In this document: positions 1 to 12,071 of the stretch, in pieces
How the letters are laid out: each line of letters opens with the position of its first letter
Numbering within the stretch: the first letter of the stretch is position 1
NCBI GenBank assembly: GCA_950106755.1
Contig: OX467090.1
Span: forward strand, 868,001 to 932,000
Direction of reading: 5' to 3'
Source of the DNA: Climacium dendroides
Lineage: Eukaryota > Streptophyta > Bryopsida > Hypnales > Climaciaceae
DNA: 64,000 nucleotides
Notes under the pieces: model-generated
Told to the model about the DNA's origin: nothing
Database searches by the model: none
Seen by the model: the letters and a program-made list of their open reading frames with translations, nothing else
Made by a program: the position numbers and the translations under genes

Positions 1-474
1 AGCAAAACAATATAGAAATGCAATTACCTGTTGAAATATAGAAGTGGGAGAACCAAATAGTGGAGAGATGCAATGAATTCCATTAATCAATTGGGGTTTC
101 CCATTAGGGAGCGCATTTAATGGCAGCAGACAGTGCACACTTTTATGTTTTTTGATTTGAGCAAAAAAACATTGAAAGCACGATGCAATTAGACTTGATC
201 CCCATGATATGTGAAAACATGTCTATTTTATTTACATAGATTAGAGAATATGTTTGAAATTTTTTAGTAGAATAACTACAATTGAAAAAACTATACACTC
301 TTGTCTACAATATAATATACTACATGAATCGTAGTCATAGACGATTCGTTGTCCGCGCGAAGCTATCAAGGAGTGGCCATGCCATCCTATTAAGTAGTAG
401 AAATACAAATAAGATTCCAAAACTATAGAAGACTAACTGTGACATAACAACCAATACAATCATCCACCACACTA
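1..474. other. Left flank, no gene seen
   Basis: AT-rich sequence outside the first CACTA element. I see no supported coding exon or RNA gene. It ends in CTA, the target-site copy of the element that starts at 475. Confidence 0.6.
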
Positions 475-508
475 CACTACAAGGAATTGGGGGTTATTGT
501 GACTGCAG
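475..508 (+). repeat. Left terminal inverted repeat of the 11.6-kb CACTA element
   Basis: Begins CACTACAAGG and pairs with 12072-12105 over about 34 bases with two differences. It is preceded by the target duplication CTA. Confidence 0.92.
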
Positions 509-2014
509 GGATTTTGCGACTACATCGTAACTTCACCTCCGTAATTGCACCAGCAGGCCGATCTTCACAACGTTGCAGTCGTGATTCAGTCATTCTGCAG
601 TCGCGCGATTCATTGTGGGATGAACAGTGACTGTGTTGGAGGTTCATCCATAATGTTCCGTCCACAGGGTCCACGAGGAAGTGACGTGGCTACCAGAAAC
701 GCGACTGGAGACTGCAGGGGACTGCCAAGTCATTGCAGTATGACTCTAGGACTGAAAGAAGTCATGGGGAAGATGTTTTCTTTTACTTATACGTAAAGAA
801 AAAGAAGTGAAGCCCCAGAGCGGTCCATGGAGGATAGGAGCGGGCAACTACGGTATCGGGTATGTGACTTCAATATGACTGCATAATCACTGGGACTTTT
901 TGCACATATAATTAGGGGCATGCAATAAGGTGTTTAGGGGAATATGATAGAGGGGGCCATGCTGCAAATGGATGGAACTTCCGATAAGATGTGATGTAGG
1001 AAGCCTGAAATGAAACAACATTTAGGTACAAAGAGAGATGTGGGAGTGTCATTATTCAAATGAAGCACATACAACATGAAGTGTACAAGGAAGGTATAAT
1101 ACTACTTGGGGTGGAAGCTCATTGAACATGGAGGCATTTGAGGCGGCAACTAGCATGCCAATGTCTCAAAGATGAGGTGAACACTACTCCCACATCATAT
1201 TTGCGGTTTTGGCATTCACACTTGGTTGATAAAGTTTGCATTCATGCATTGGACACCAAGGTTCATAGAAATGTGGCTAATACAGTACCTGCACAAGCGG
1301 GAAATTGTATTGAGTATGAATGAAGGACAATGACAAAGGCAAGGTCATCACTTAATAAATGGGGTGACATTGAGAGGAATGGGGTGACATTGAGAGGTGA
1401 CATTGAGACAATAAAGGGACACCTTGTGGCAAGTGAAGCCTAACTGATTGTAGTATGACTTCACCATGACTGTGATGCAACTACAGAATGACTGAAGCAC
1501 GACTGGAGAGCCTAATTACACTAGTAGAAAAATACAGTGACCAAATTAACAAAAATCAACAAAAAAGTGTTGATTTTTTTTGTTAATTTGGACGTGTTGA
1601 TTTGGGCACTTTTGAACAAAAATGTGTTGTTTAAGAACAAAAAAGTGTTGAATTTCTAACAAAAAAGTGTTGTTTTAGAACAAAAAAGTGTTAATTTTTT
1701 TGTTAATTTGGTCACATTATTTTTTTAAATTATTTTTTTTGAAAAAAAATGAATAAAAGGTGACACATGGTAATGCCACGTAGGCACCCCCAACTAGCCA
1801 AGTGGCATGCCACACAAGCTACTTGAATGCCACGTGGACAGTCCAAATGCCACGTTGGCAATTCACGTGGCCAATATTGCCATCAAGGTTTGAACCTTGA
1901 ACCTCATGGTTGAGGCCCAAGACTCAAACCAATGCACCACTTATACATATACATGTTTAAAGTGTATATAAAATCTTATTTGTTTAGTTTTTCATTTTTT
2001 TCCCATTGTTTTTT

Positions 2015-2373
2015 AAAGTCAGCGTACTTCAGGGCTGGTTTTGACTTAGTAAATGACCTTTTCTCAAGAAACTTTGAACTAATAAAAGTTGGAAAATCAA
2101 GCCAACTTTCACCTCCAACAATCCGTTTGAGATTTAGATCCTCCAATCAAAAGTTATGGACAAAAATCAGAGAGGGGTTTTAAAAATGTAAAAAAAATGA
2201 TTCATTTTCACCCCTTTCTGATTTTTGTCCATAACTTTTGATTGGAGAATTGAAATCTCAAACGTATTGTTGGAGGTGAAAGTTGGCTTGATTTTCCAAC
2301 TTTTATTAGTTCAAAGTTTCTTGAAAAAAGGTCATTTATTAAGTCAAAACCGGCCCTGAAGTATGCTGACTTT
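2015..2373. repeat. Long internal hairpin, arms about 165 bp
   Basis: 2015-2180 is nearly the reverse complement of 2209-2373; both contain the stretch around GTCCATAACTTTTGATTGGA in opposite senses. The spacer is only about 30 bases. A transcript would fold into a long double strand, a plausible siRNA source. Confidence 0.9.
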
Positions 2374-2430
2374 AAGAAATACCGAATTGTTAATGTTTAG
2401 TTTTAAAAAAAATCTACATTGTACAATTAA

Positions 2431-2520
2431 AGATTCCAAGAGATTCCAAGAGATTCCAGGAGATTCTAAAAGATTCCAAAAGATTCCCAAAATATTCTAA
2501 AAAGATTCCAAAAGATTTAA
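2431..2520. repeat. Short tandem repeat of AGATTCCAA-like units
   Basis: About eight degenerate 10-12 base units of the form AGATTCCAAG/AAGATTCCAAA in a row, inside the nested CACTA element. Confidence 0.75.
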
Positions 2521-2920
2521 CAAAATTTTGTTGATTTTAGTTGCACTATCCAAATCAACAAAAATAATGTGACCATTTTGTTAATTTGGGCAAAATCAAC
2601 AAAAATTTGTGAAAATGGACAATACAGTATCCAAGTTAACAGAAAATTGTTGACTATTTGTTGATTTCGTCATTGATTTTCTACTAGTGTTAATGACTCC
2701 GGTATAACTACTAACTGCCCGAAATGTTTGCAAGTGGTCTACTTGCCTGATTGCTGCATGACGCGTTTAGCTTCTGTAATGCTCTGCGACCCATGACACA
2801 ATGAGGGACACTAAAAACGACGTGATTACCTTCTGACTACGGACCTAAACAGGATTGTACCTAATATTGCTCTTGTGCCAATAAGTTCTCTTCCACCGAT
2901 AATTCGATGGCTCCGACTAG

Positions 2921-3188
2921 ATTAGCGGTGGAGCTTCTATCTGGCACTCTTCGTGGAGCTGTAAGTCGTATGGCCTCGCCATTAGTTGTGATGAAGGCAT
3001 TTGTGCGGTCGAGTACCTCTCGTTTCGAACAAGTTTCGTGGCGTAAGACCACTTTCCAGCTAGGTCTGTCCGCCGCATCGAAGAAAAATACTTGTGTGGC
3101 TTGACTCGGGAAGATGAATGGCTCGGCTATGCGAGGAAGTTTATGGCGGAAGTTCACCAAAAGGAATCCTGCGTCATCACACACATAC
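2921..3188 (+). pseudogene. Possible broken exon of the large CACTA element
   Basis: In the frame of position 2921 a readable stretch of about 89 codons is broken by one TAA at 3044-3046. The second half includes LTREDEWLGYARKFMAEVHQ. It ends at a good splice donor (C|GTAAGTG, GT at 3189-3190). The retroelement begins five bases later, so it landed at the very start of the presumed intron. I do not recognise the protein. An antisense reading of 107 codons across the same DNA is the main alternative. Confidence 0.35.
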
Positions 3189-3475
3189 GTAAGTGTGACA
3201 ACTCATATTTTTGATTTTTATTTGTTTACCTTTTTGAGCGAACCGGAAATTAGAAATAGGTATCCAGATTCATCTAAAGAGAAAGATAAAACCAAAAATA
3301 GTCACAAAAGGACCTTACGGAACTAATCCGGTTTTAGGTAGAAGTGGATCGGATTAGATTTCTAACCGGATAGTATTTCTAACCGGAATCTCGTTGACCG
3401 GATTGGAGAAAACCGGATGTCAAGAACCGGACCGGATATCCGACCGGTCATAAAGACAGTCCAGGGCGTCAGGAC

Positions 3476-3484
3476 TATATAAAG
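3476..3484 (+). promoter_or_regulatory. TATA-like box upstream of gag-like frame A
   Basis: TATATAAAG about 290 bases before the gag-like start codon, in the leader of the element. A plausible RNA polymerase II promoter; inferred from the motif only. Confidence 0.4.
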
Positions 3485-3765
3485 CCTGACCCTGCCCATT
3501 TTCAGGTCTCTGGATTTCCACGTGTTGTCGTGTCCTGATTTAGCGCCTGACGTTTTTATCGTTGACTACGGCAAGGAGAGAAAGTACAAGAGGGTCCGGA
3601 AGTGAGTGAGGGGTGTGAGATGGAGAGATCTCCTCCGGACATGAGTGTGAGAGACTGAGAGTGTGAGCACGCCAGTAGGTTAGTTTATAGGCGGAGCGGA
3701 ACATCTGAGTGTCGGCGCTCCCTTGTTAGGACTGTAGAGAGTGAAAACCGGGTAGAGCTACTCTC

Positions 3766-5442
3766 ATGCCGTGGCTGAACCGGAAGAGAGGTTCTAACAC
3801 CCCGCCCCCGAGTGAAGTAAAGTTGAGAAAAGTGGTTCCGGTCATGCCGACCAAGGAACCGGAACAGGGAGAACTCAGAGAGGATTTATCGTTGATGGGT
3901 TGTCAGGGGTTAGCTTTGAAACCTTGGGGTTTCAAAGATGAGAGGATGATTAGAGAAATCCTGAGTGGCGTATCGAATTAGTTCGATAACACCCTGAGAG
4001 GGAATCCGGTCCAATGGACCGAGGCTTTGTGGCGGGACGTATACGGATTCCGGCCAGGAGGACTCGAGCTTGCCAGCCGGAAGGATGATTTCGTCCAGGG
4101 CAAGTTCGGAAGTGTAGTGAACCCGAAGGACGGCTACGCGGTAGAAGACTGCCTCGATGATCGGGAGCGACGTCTGCTCCAGTTCCTGGTTCCGGTTCTA
4201 CATCCGGAAAAGCCCACCAGGGTGACTATCACCCTAGCTAACACGATCTTCGGAGCGTTGAGCGGAACCCGGAAAGTAGACTGGGGCCGGATCTTCTTTG
4301 ATCTGGTGTCCCAGCTTACTACAAGGGTGGGGAGAAGTAGGGCTACCCCACTGTGCCCTTATGTGTACCACCTCTACCAGCAACAGGAACTGCTGACGGA
4401 AGTGGAGCTGAAGGTGTGGAAGGCCTAGGAGCGGACCATGAAGTACGGCGAATCCGAGTCCGACCAAGAAGCGGATTCCGGAAACGAAACTGAGGAGGAG
4501 GAAGAAGAAGAAGAGGAAGAGGAGGAACCGTATGTCCCCGCCAAGAGGCAGAAGACCACGCCGACTCGGAATCGAGGAACGCCCCCGGGACATCCGCGTC
4601 CGTGCAGAGGGGAGACTCCAACCGGACCGGATGTGGCATCCGGATCGGGAACCGGAGATCCGTTCGACGAGTTGGTTGGGATCCTCTGCGGAATCCGGGC
4701 GGATTGGGAAGTTAAGAAGCGGACGCTCGGGGAGATCGCGGAATTAATCGGAGCGGAACCGGACAGTCAATTGCCACAGAAGGTAGCTGAGAGTGTTATC
4801 AATCCAGATGAGCTCCGGAAGATGAAGGAGGACAACAAGCAGCAGTACGATGAGGTGGACACCCTCAAGGCCGAACTATTCGCGTTGCTTGAGAACGCCA
4901 CCGCGACAAAGGAGATGGCGGAGGAAATGAAGAAGTTGGCCGCAGAAGTGAAGGACGTGCTTGGAGGGCCCGGAGCCGCGGTCACCAAGGCACGCCTGTT
5001 CGAAGAGGAGGTGCACAAGGACAAGAAGATATCCGGAACCAGGGTGGTGCACATCCTCACCGATTTTGAAGAGCAGATGGAGAAGCTCCTATCCAAGGCA
5101 CGGGAGTCAGCGGACTGGATTGTGGAGAGCAACCAGAAGTTGACAGAAGTTCCGGTCCGGCTCTTTGAAATTTCTCTTCCGGACTTGTTTCCGGAAGACG
5201 TAGCTCATGAACCGGGAAAGGACAAGACGCCCCAGTCAAGTAGGGCAAAGAAGGAGACGCCCTTGACCGGACATCAACTGATAGATTTAGACTCCCCAGA
5301 AACTGAGGAAGATCACCCGGCTCTACCTACGGATGGGGAACGGAACCGGAATCTAAATGAGGTCTTCGAGCAGTTGGAGAGACCTGATGAGAGCCCTACC
5401 ATTGGATCCCGAGTGTATGAGACGGAACAGGAAGGATTGTAA
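3766..5442 (+). pseudogene. Gag-like protein of unknown family, copy A, two in-frame stops
   Basis: One frame runs from ATG 3766 to 5442 and is broken only by TAG at 3979-3981 and TAG at 4426-4428. Two related copies on the minus strand (17759-19708 and about 20100-21581) share PEKPTRVTIT-like and NPKDG motifs, a Glu-rich linker and a C-terminal half rich in coiled-coil-like heptads. At the first stop copy A has AAT-TAG-TTC-GAT where copy D has AAC-CAG-TTC-GAC, so a Gln codon was lost. The acidic run near codon 250 is mostly Glu. There is no zinc knuckle, protease or polymerase. Gag is assigned from position between LTR-like sequences and from repetition, not from a recognised domain. A replication accessory protein is an alternative. 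Confidence 0.65.
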
Positions 5443-6587
5443 AAATAGGACTTATAGATAGGAACCGGAATGGAATCCGGTTAGGATAAGGTAGGACCGG
5501 ATTGTCAGCGCCTTTAGAGGCGGAAATCATGTATTCACTTTTTGCTTTTTGCTTTTTGTATATAAAACAGTCTCTAAGTTGGAGACTGGGAGGAGTTCTT
5601 TTGGCATTTCCTTGTGTACTTTCCTTTAAACTAACTTTTGTGTAATTTTCCCGAGTGTTGGCAAGAGTGCACGGAGTCAGAGTAGGAAGGTGAGTACGGA
5701 GGTGTTGGTAGAGTTTCTCCCCTTGATGTATGTTTCTGGTTCTAGGTACATGTGAGTAGGTTATGAAGAGTTAGGAGTGGATTCCAGTGCCTCAACAGCT
5801 ACAGAAGTTTAGCATTCCGGGTAAGAGATCCGTTGATCAAGCTAGGCGGATAGGGAGGGATTCCTTAGCTGCGCTAGAACTCCTGGGTGGGAAATCCGGT
5901 CGAGTATCCTGACTCCTGTGAGGTCTTGCCACCGTTGTGGGTGAACGGAAGAACTTTCGTAGGTGTTGGAACGGACGGGTGCACTTGTAGCCACCTAAAT
6001 CAGTATGGAACGGATCAGTGTCAAGGTCGTTGTAGTATGAGAGGATCGTACGGGGGGTCTTTGTGTGACCTGTAATTCGGGTTGCTATCCGGATTACTGT
6101 GAAGGACCAAACCGGATCCGTGTTAGTTAGGGGATCAGTGGATAGGAAAGTGGGTCTTCAGCCACTATAAGTCACGGAAGGAGTGGTGGGCCTACCACTT
6201 TCAAAAGCAAGCGGTGAACCCTCTGATGGTAAAACAGAGGTAAAACTAAACCGGGTACGGAAGGGTGGACCGGATCGGATCCGCCCAGGAGGGTACATAG
6301 GACCGGAAGTTGTAGGGTCCAGAATTCAGAAGTCAGTCCAGAGACCGGGGAACTAGTGAAACCGGAAGTGGGATACAGTCCGGTCGTAGTCTTCCGGTTG
6401 TTTGACATTCCGGTCGTCAGAGGTAGAACCGGAAAAGTAGAATTAAAGGGTTTAATTGGGTTTATTTCCTTGTTAGAGTTAGCTACTTCACAGGATCTCG
6501 TGGGTTCGATCTTTAGGGTCATTTTGTTATGCTCTAGGGTGATTTTTGTGAGTATAATAGGGAAATTGCTTACTCTGTGCTGCGACA
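5443..6587 (+). repeat. 3-prime LTR-like region of copy A
   Basis: Matches, in opposite orientation, the LTRs at 13131, 15093, 16611 and 63004. Shared landmarks are a block around a GAGGATCGTACG core with a nearby GTGTGACCT, a block around CCTCTGATGGTAAAACAGAGG, and the end TGCTGCGACA. TATATAAAA at 5559-5567 followed by a CTCTAAGTTGGAGAC-like stretch is the likely promoter. Confidence 0.7.
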
Positions 6588-8192
6588 GTAGGGTTCCTTT
6601 GCGTATCAATTGGTTTCACCCATAGTATAGTGTGGTCATGTCTGCAAACACTGTTTCAAGAACTCCTATTTGGAGAAACACACTACAGACACTCATAGTT
6701 GCCACGGTGTGCAATTACGGGATTGAAATAAAAGACAAAAATGTGACTTCAGTGTGACTACCGATGGAGTGACGAGCAAGTCGCGTAGAGGTCAGGGATT
6801 ACGGACTGACTTCTATATGACTTCTAAGGGTTCTGTATTTGTGGACGGGACGATGGACTTATCCACAGTGAAGTCACTCCGTAGTTGTATCCTCCTCTTC
6901 GACTGTTGCCTATCATATTGTACGTATGAAAGTTAGAGCGTGTGGTATGATTAGCCAAATTCCATTTTTGCGTCAGACATGAGTCTAAGGGCAACTAAAA
7001 TTGAGGTCAATTCATGACAATTCTGATTCCATTTTTTTTTGGCTTCGCAATCTTTCATCAACAAACAATTAACCTTTCTTTGAATGGGTGTTCTTAAGCA
7101 TGCACGTCCATTGTCATGGACATTATCGTTGGTCATACTTATATTCTTGTCCATGGAAATAGTCATTGTCCTACAGCATGACTTCTAGGTCCCAAATTAT
7201 TATAGTGCCTATCGTTCTGACACACCTTCATCTAGCCTAACTATCCTATGTACTGAATTCAGGATGCATGAGACCTGAACAAGGCATTGAAGTTAATGGG
7301 CTGCATTTGGGAAGAGGCTCAAACTTTACACTACACACATACTCCTCTTCCAAGGCCTCCATACTCTGTAATTTATAAGGTGGTTTCTGATTGAGCAATT
7401 GTAATGGGAGTGCTGTAAGGTTTAAGGTCCTTAGGGAAGAGTTTACAACGAATTACAAAGAAAAAAAGTGGTCTATGCATCGTAAGGAATTGGAACAGAA
7501 GGCCTCTACTACATACAGATTTAGACTTGGCACCACAGACTAACTTCTAGGAGTCATTTCTGAATAACGAAAATCAAGTCATAACAGAGAAATGACTGAC
7601 AGTAGTCACGTAGGAGTTGTTCACGATTCAGAATGACTTCACCGTGACTTCCGGGTGACTTTTCTTTACGGGACAACGAATTCATGCTGAAGTCGACTCC
7701 AATGCACTACTGACCGGGGGGACCGCTGTCCATCGTACCATACACACAAAAAATGAGGACGACAACGCACAATTCTATCCATCAATCATCATCATGAGCA
7801 AAAAATTGAAAAGTACACGGTTACACCGCACTTGAAAACCAATGTACATGCACTCACTCCTCACAGTCGTCCGTGTTCATTGCGCAGCTCCGCTCCACGT
7901 CCGCCGCCTTTGCGAGGGACTTTATGATCCACTACCAACTACCGGGACCCCATGATGACCACTCCCTACCCCGCCATTAGAGTTCAAAGTAAGGTTTCAG
8001 GCACTTACAAGGCAGTCTGCGACTCTGCCATCTGCGTTACAGCCTCCTCCCCGCTCCGCTGCCTCTTGAATTGTTTCGATTTAGCGCCTTGGAGCAGTAG
8101 CTTGTCTCCGCAATTTTGTCGACAATCAACGTCCGGAATGGCCTACTGTGAATTCCGTGCATGCTCGCATCTAACGCGACAGTCGTTGTGTC
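6588..8192. other. Non-coding interior of the CACTA element
   Basis: Contains scattered TGACTTCA/TGACTGCA-type repeats of the subterminal class (for example 6740-6880 and 7560-7690). I see no convincing exon. Confidence 0.5.
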
Positions 8193-8315
8193 ATGGAGTC
8201 GCCGCCAGAGAGCCCGCCTCATCCGAAGACAACTTATGAGGTCCTGCGCGACCAAAAGAAGGCCAAGATGTTGAAGGCCTTGGAACCCGTTCTCTGCGCC
8301 AGGAGAGAGTTATGA
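8193..8315 (+). CDS. Short frame, possible first exon of a CACTA-encoded protein
   Basis: ATG 8193 opens 40 codons beginning MESPPESPPHPKTTYEVLRD. The Tyr-Glu-x-Leu-Arg-x-Gln stretch with following basic residues resembles the start of some plant transposon and B3-type proteins, but it is too short to assign. It lies about 640 bases before the exons of the HAD-like relic and may be an upstream exon of the same gene. Confidence 0.35.
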   Translation: MESPPESPPHPKTTYEVLRDQKKAKMLKALEPVLCARREL

Positions 8316-8952
8316 GTTCCACTTAACAACGCCTTACAAATTGTTGCAAATTTGTTTCTTGCATGCATGTAGTGCCTCCCTCGATCGACTGTGCTGCATG
8401 CAAACTTCAGTCTGTACAGGCCTCCGTCGCATGCAGCTATCCAAACAATATAGTCGTCCTGTACGCAGTTGTAGACGTTGGGTCCTGGTAGCAGGATCCA
8501 ATTTTGCAATGACAATTTGAATAATTTGATAGGGAGGTTTAACTGTTTTGGCGTCCTAGGGTTTGCCAATGTTCAGTCATTAATTTCGACGCCATTTGCT
8601 TTTTGGGGGGCTACGAAGTCGTGCGACAGTCACAAGGACGTCACTTTTGCGAAGTCACATCTCTGTCGTCACTAAAATGAAGTCGTGTCGCAGTCATTCT
8701 GAAGTTGGTCGAGCCTCATTTGCATTTGAAGTTGTCGGTCCACGTGGAATCCACTACGCTCGCGGGAGCAAGCGTCCTGCAGTGCACTAGCAAACCCTAA
8801 TGTTACCTCCGCGTAGAGGGGATCATTTTTTCATTTTTTGGCTTTGCGATCATTTTTGCAGCTCATTCTTAGCGACTATCTGTCCTAGCGTTTGCTTGCG
8901 GCGCTTGCATTCTTGTTCTTTGTGGCGCTCATTATCGTGTTCCGCGGTCCAG

Positions 8953-10146
8953 GGACAAGCAAGAAGACGCCCTGAAAGCATCGCTGTAGGTTCACCCGCC
9001 GTTGCAGCAGATACGGGAGCGGCTCTAGCAGTCGTTGCAGCAGACGCTGATGCGGCCCAGTCCTTCGAGGAGCTAACCCTTCTAAGCGGCAACGTGGAGG
9101 TCAGCCCCGATGAAGGAAGCGAGGGAGGTTTCGAGGATGCCTCCACTGACCGCTTACCTGCAACCAATGTCGCAGCAGCGCTGTCAAGGAAGGCTAAGAA
9201 AGCTCCCAAGTCTCCTAAGGTTTGTATCTCCAAGTACACAAGTCCATGTGCGTCCGTTCCCGAAGTGCCTTTCTTTACATTGTAGGACCTCGTGACTAAT
9301 CGGATGGGCGGCAGTAGTTTACATGTTCAGAAGCTTGTCATTTTCAATGTATAAGGAACCTTGTTGGACTGCAATTTGCTTGCTGCTCCAAACCCGAACT
9401 ATAGTATCCGTGCTAGCAACCATACGCAGTTCCATAGAGTAGTTTTCCGACCGTGGCTGAAGCACTTTTTGGACCGATGCTTCAGGCACTTCAAAATTGC
9501 ATTTTGGGGTAGTAGAAGTGCTCCGTACATGGAGGATGTGGTCCCTCAAATGTTGGCAGGGTTTTACAGTCGTGCCTATGATAGGGATCCACTCTTTTGT
9601 TGGTCTTGTGCAGCTGATTCCGAAAGTAGAGGGGAGCAAGATAAGGGAACCTCGGGGCAAAAAAACTTATCTGTAGTGTACGGGCAGTACCCTGAGTTCA
9701 ATCTAGAGAACACAATCATTGTAGATAGTAAGTTTTGTAGGGTCACGGAGAATGCACAATCCAACGTGCTCATCACAAATCCTTTCTATGTGAAGTGGCT
9801 GCGCACCTTGGTTGACGATAAGGAATATTTGAAGTTATACTTGTGGCCTTTGCTGGAAGCCTTCTGGAGATGCCCCGACGTGACTACCTTCCGTGCAAAG
9901 TACCCGCAAGTTGTGAACAAGTTCAAATCTCAGTGGCTCCTGAAGCGCAGAAGTGGAACTGGATACAATTTTGTGAACATAATGGGAGGTGAGGGATTTG
10001 CAGTCCGGTTGGTTCGAACACCCTACGACCCTCACCTTCATATTTTTTTGATTTTTAACTTCTGCTCCTTGTTTTTGCAAGCAAGGACGGGGAAGCAGAA
10101 CACGCGATTGAAGTCAACCTCTGCCACGGGGTCACGCCGTGATAAG
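8953..10146 (+). pseudogene. FCP1/NIF-type HAD phosphatase-like relic inside the CACTA element
   Basis: Three exons fit: 8953-9219, 9286-9988 and 10082-10146. Introns of 66 and 93 bases have GT-AG ends and compatible phases. Exon 1 is Ala-rich and acidic. Exon 2 carries a plant-style NIF/FCP1 domain: a HAD motif I region, RPWLKHFLDRCF, FKIAFWGSR, DPLFCWSC and a motif around NTIIVDSK. HAD phosphatases need an Asp-x-Asp in motif I; here that region reads KLVIFNV-stop-GTLLD (TAA at 9352-9354), so the first Asp is Asn and the second is a stop. It can no longer work as an enzyme. It may be a captured host gene or a normal passenger of this CACTA family; the window cannot decide between these. Confidence 0.68.
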
Positions 10147-10666
10147 GTAGGCACTACATAGCACTCATTTCACTTTTTGTTCAAGCGGTCCACCCTTCAG
10201 TTGTGTTCTTGTCGTGTATAAGTTGCCCAGAAGTGACGTTCCAGTCATGGCTGGTCATCAAGTCGTACTGTAGTGTCGGGAAAGTCGTGAATTCTGTCCA
10301 TGACTGCTTCATGACTTTACAATGATTCAATGGTGTATGCAATGCAGGATGTTACTCTGAGAACAGAAATGGATGCCACTACTAAGATTGACTACAAATT
10401 GTTGTTTGTAGTTTTTTTTGCATTGTTGTTGTGGGATATGAGTTCATCCCACCTATCAGCATTGTCGTTGGTCATTCAAGTGTCCATCATGAGTCAGTCC
10501 CATGATGAAGTGGTATATTCACAGGCTCTGCAGCATTGCACTAAGTAATGCTCCTGTGAACCTTGTAGGCCATTCTAGAATGCGTGATGTCTCAAGTGAA
10601 TCGCATCTTGCGCTTTTTTGATTATGTAACCGTTAATTGAATTGTGCTATGTCTTGCATGCCATAG

Positions 10667-10942
10667 GGTTTCATCATTGGCGATGAAGTTTTCCTCATGT
10701 ATCCACGCACAGTACGGCAGAAGGTGGCCCTTGGAACGGTCAGCGGACTTCCAGGGTCTCACAAGTATCATGGTAAAGATATACCAGCATTGTGGGTGAG
10801 GGTGGACGTCCGTGAGGTTCTACAAATAGGAGTGAGCCTCATGGTTCCCAATTACGCAGCGAACCAGGAGTTTATAGAGGACGTGAAGGGATCTTGCGCA
10901 ATATGGTCGGAGAAGTCAATGAAGCTTTTTAATGGTACTTGA
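10667..10942 (+). pseudogene. C-terminal exon of a plant CACTA-element protein
   Basis: After the acceptor CCATAG the frame runs 91 codons to TGA. Its order of features (KVALGTVSG, HGKDIPALWVRVDV, then SCAIWSEKSMKLF) resembles the C-terminal domain often seen in plant En/Spm proteins: ALG-V, HG, V-V-VL, then GS-I-WP. I call it from that pattern only. It follows the HAD relic on the same strand and could be its last exon; a small possible exon lies at 10348-10400. Phases are compatible but exon order is unproven. Confidence 0.5.
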
Positions 10943-12071
10943 CTTAGCTTATAAATTTTGTTGGAGACTTACTGCACCCTAAACCCATTTGTGGACGCCG
11001 TGTATATTTGGGCTGCTATTCTATCCCACTCCATTCCTTTTGCAATAGAAGACTCAATTTCTAACTCCGTGCCTATGAATTTGTCATTGTTATGTCAATC
11101 TTTGTTGGCTTATCATTTCCTCAGCCACGGCTTTGCGTTTGCAATGTTGTTCTTGCTCATGTGCACGTAATTAGGTAGTACATATTACTTGAATGTAGTG
11201 TAGATGAACCAACTGGTGAATGACCCCTTTGAAGTTGCCGTGACTTCAGCACTACTAGCGGAATAGTGCACGTGCTACTGTGACGCAACTCCATCTACAC
11301 TGCAGCACGACTTGTGAATGACTCCATGCTGCCCCTAAATTGTTGCCCACATCATGTTCATTTGCGATTGCAACGTAACTGCAATATGACTCTGTTTGGA
11401 ATGTCCACGTCAAATTTAGGAGGGGTCAGACACCACTGCAACGTGACTTCACCATGACTACGAGTGACGTCTACGTCAGATTTTAAAGGGATCAGATGCA
11501 ACTTCAACATGACTGCACAATGACTGCGACTGACGTCCACATCAGATTTAGAAGGGGTCACGCGCGACTCTAGCATGACTGCAGGACGACCGGTTTAGAA
11601 TGTCCACGTCAGATTTAAAAGGGGTCGGACGCAACTTCAGAATGACTTCCTTGTGACTACATCCAATCTGTCCACGTCAAATTTAAAAGGGGTCATACAC
11701 GACTCTAACATGACTTCAGCGCGACTACGTTCAAATTGTCCATCTCAGATTTAGATGGGGTCAGACGCGACTCCAGAATGACTTACACGTGACTGCTGCA
11801 AAAATGTCCATGTCAGATTTTAGAGGGGTCCCGTGTTTGTCCAACTCAACCCAAGCCATCTTTCCTTAGTCTCATTTTCTTTATCTCCCTCAACTAAGCC
11901 TCTTCTCATCCAAAGTTCCATCCGTCCCCACTTCGTTGGGTGATAATAAATCTGAAGTCATTCTTATAAATGACTTGTCCGAAATGACTGCAGGGCCCCG
12001 GAGTCACATTTTCATTTTTCAAGTCACATTCTTGTTTTGCGACTGCAACATGACAGTTTTGCAGTCATTTG
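10943..12071. repeat. Right subterminal repeat field of the CACTA element
   Basis: From about 11220 to 12070, repeated TGACTTCA/ATGACTGCA words alternate with repeats of GTCCACGTCAGATTTA followed by an AAAGGGGTCA-like stretch (at least six copies in 11390-11830). CACTA transposases bind such subterminal arrays. No exon seen. Confidence 0.75.

Larger units (their letters stand above)
1519..2689. mobile_element. Non-autonomous CACTA element nested in the larger one, 1171 bp
   Basis: The left end CACTAGTAGAAAA is matched by TTTTCTACTAGTG at the right end. TTA flanks both sides (1516-1518 and 2690-2692), a perfect 3-bp target duplication. Near the ends are many copies of an AACAAAAAAGTGTTG-like subterminal repeat. 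The middle carries a long inverted repeat (2015-2373) and a short tandem repeat. There is no transposase frame, so it would depend on an enzyme made elsewhere. Confidence 0.92.
3194..6587 (+). mobile_element. Gag-only LTR-type retroelement, copy A
   Basis: A CCGG-rich segment starting TGTGACAACT and ending CTGTGCTGCGACA, the same end as the LTRs on the minus strand at 13131 and 15093. Flanking pentamers are GTAAG (left) and GTAGG (right), a near-match target duplication. It holds a TATA motif at 3476-3484, one long gag-like frame (3766-5442) and a 3-prime LTR-like region (5443-6587) with a second TATA motif. I found no reverse transcriptase or integrase and no matching 5-prime LTR, so it is a non-autonomous or rearranged copy. 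Confidence 0.7.

Noticed and set aside
2861..3184. 107-codon antisense frame
   Set aside because: No recognisable motif, and the sense strand offers an exon with a good donor. Not excluded, but less likely.
4234..4639. Antisense frames of 98-119 codons opposite the gag-like gene, one with a Leu/Phe run
   Set aside because: They are the reverse of the Glu-rich run and share no sign of constraint.
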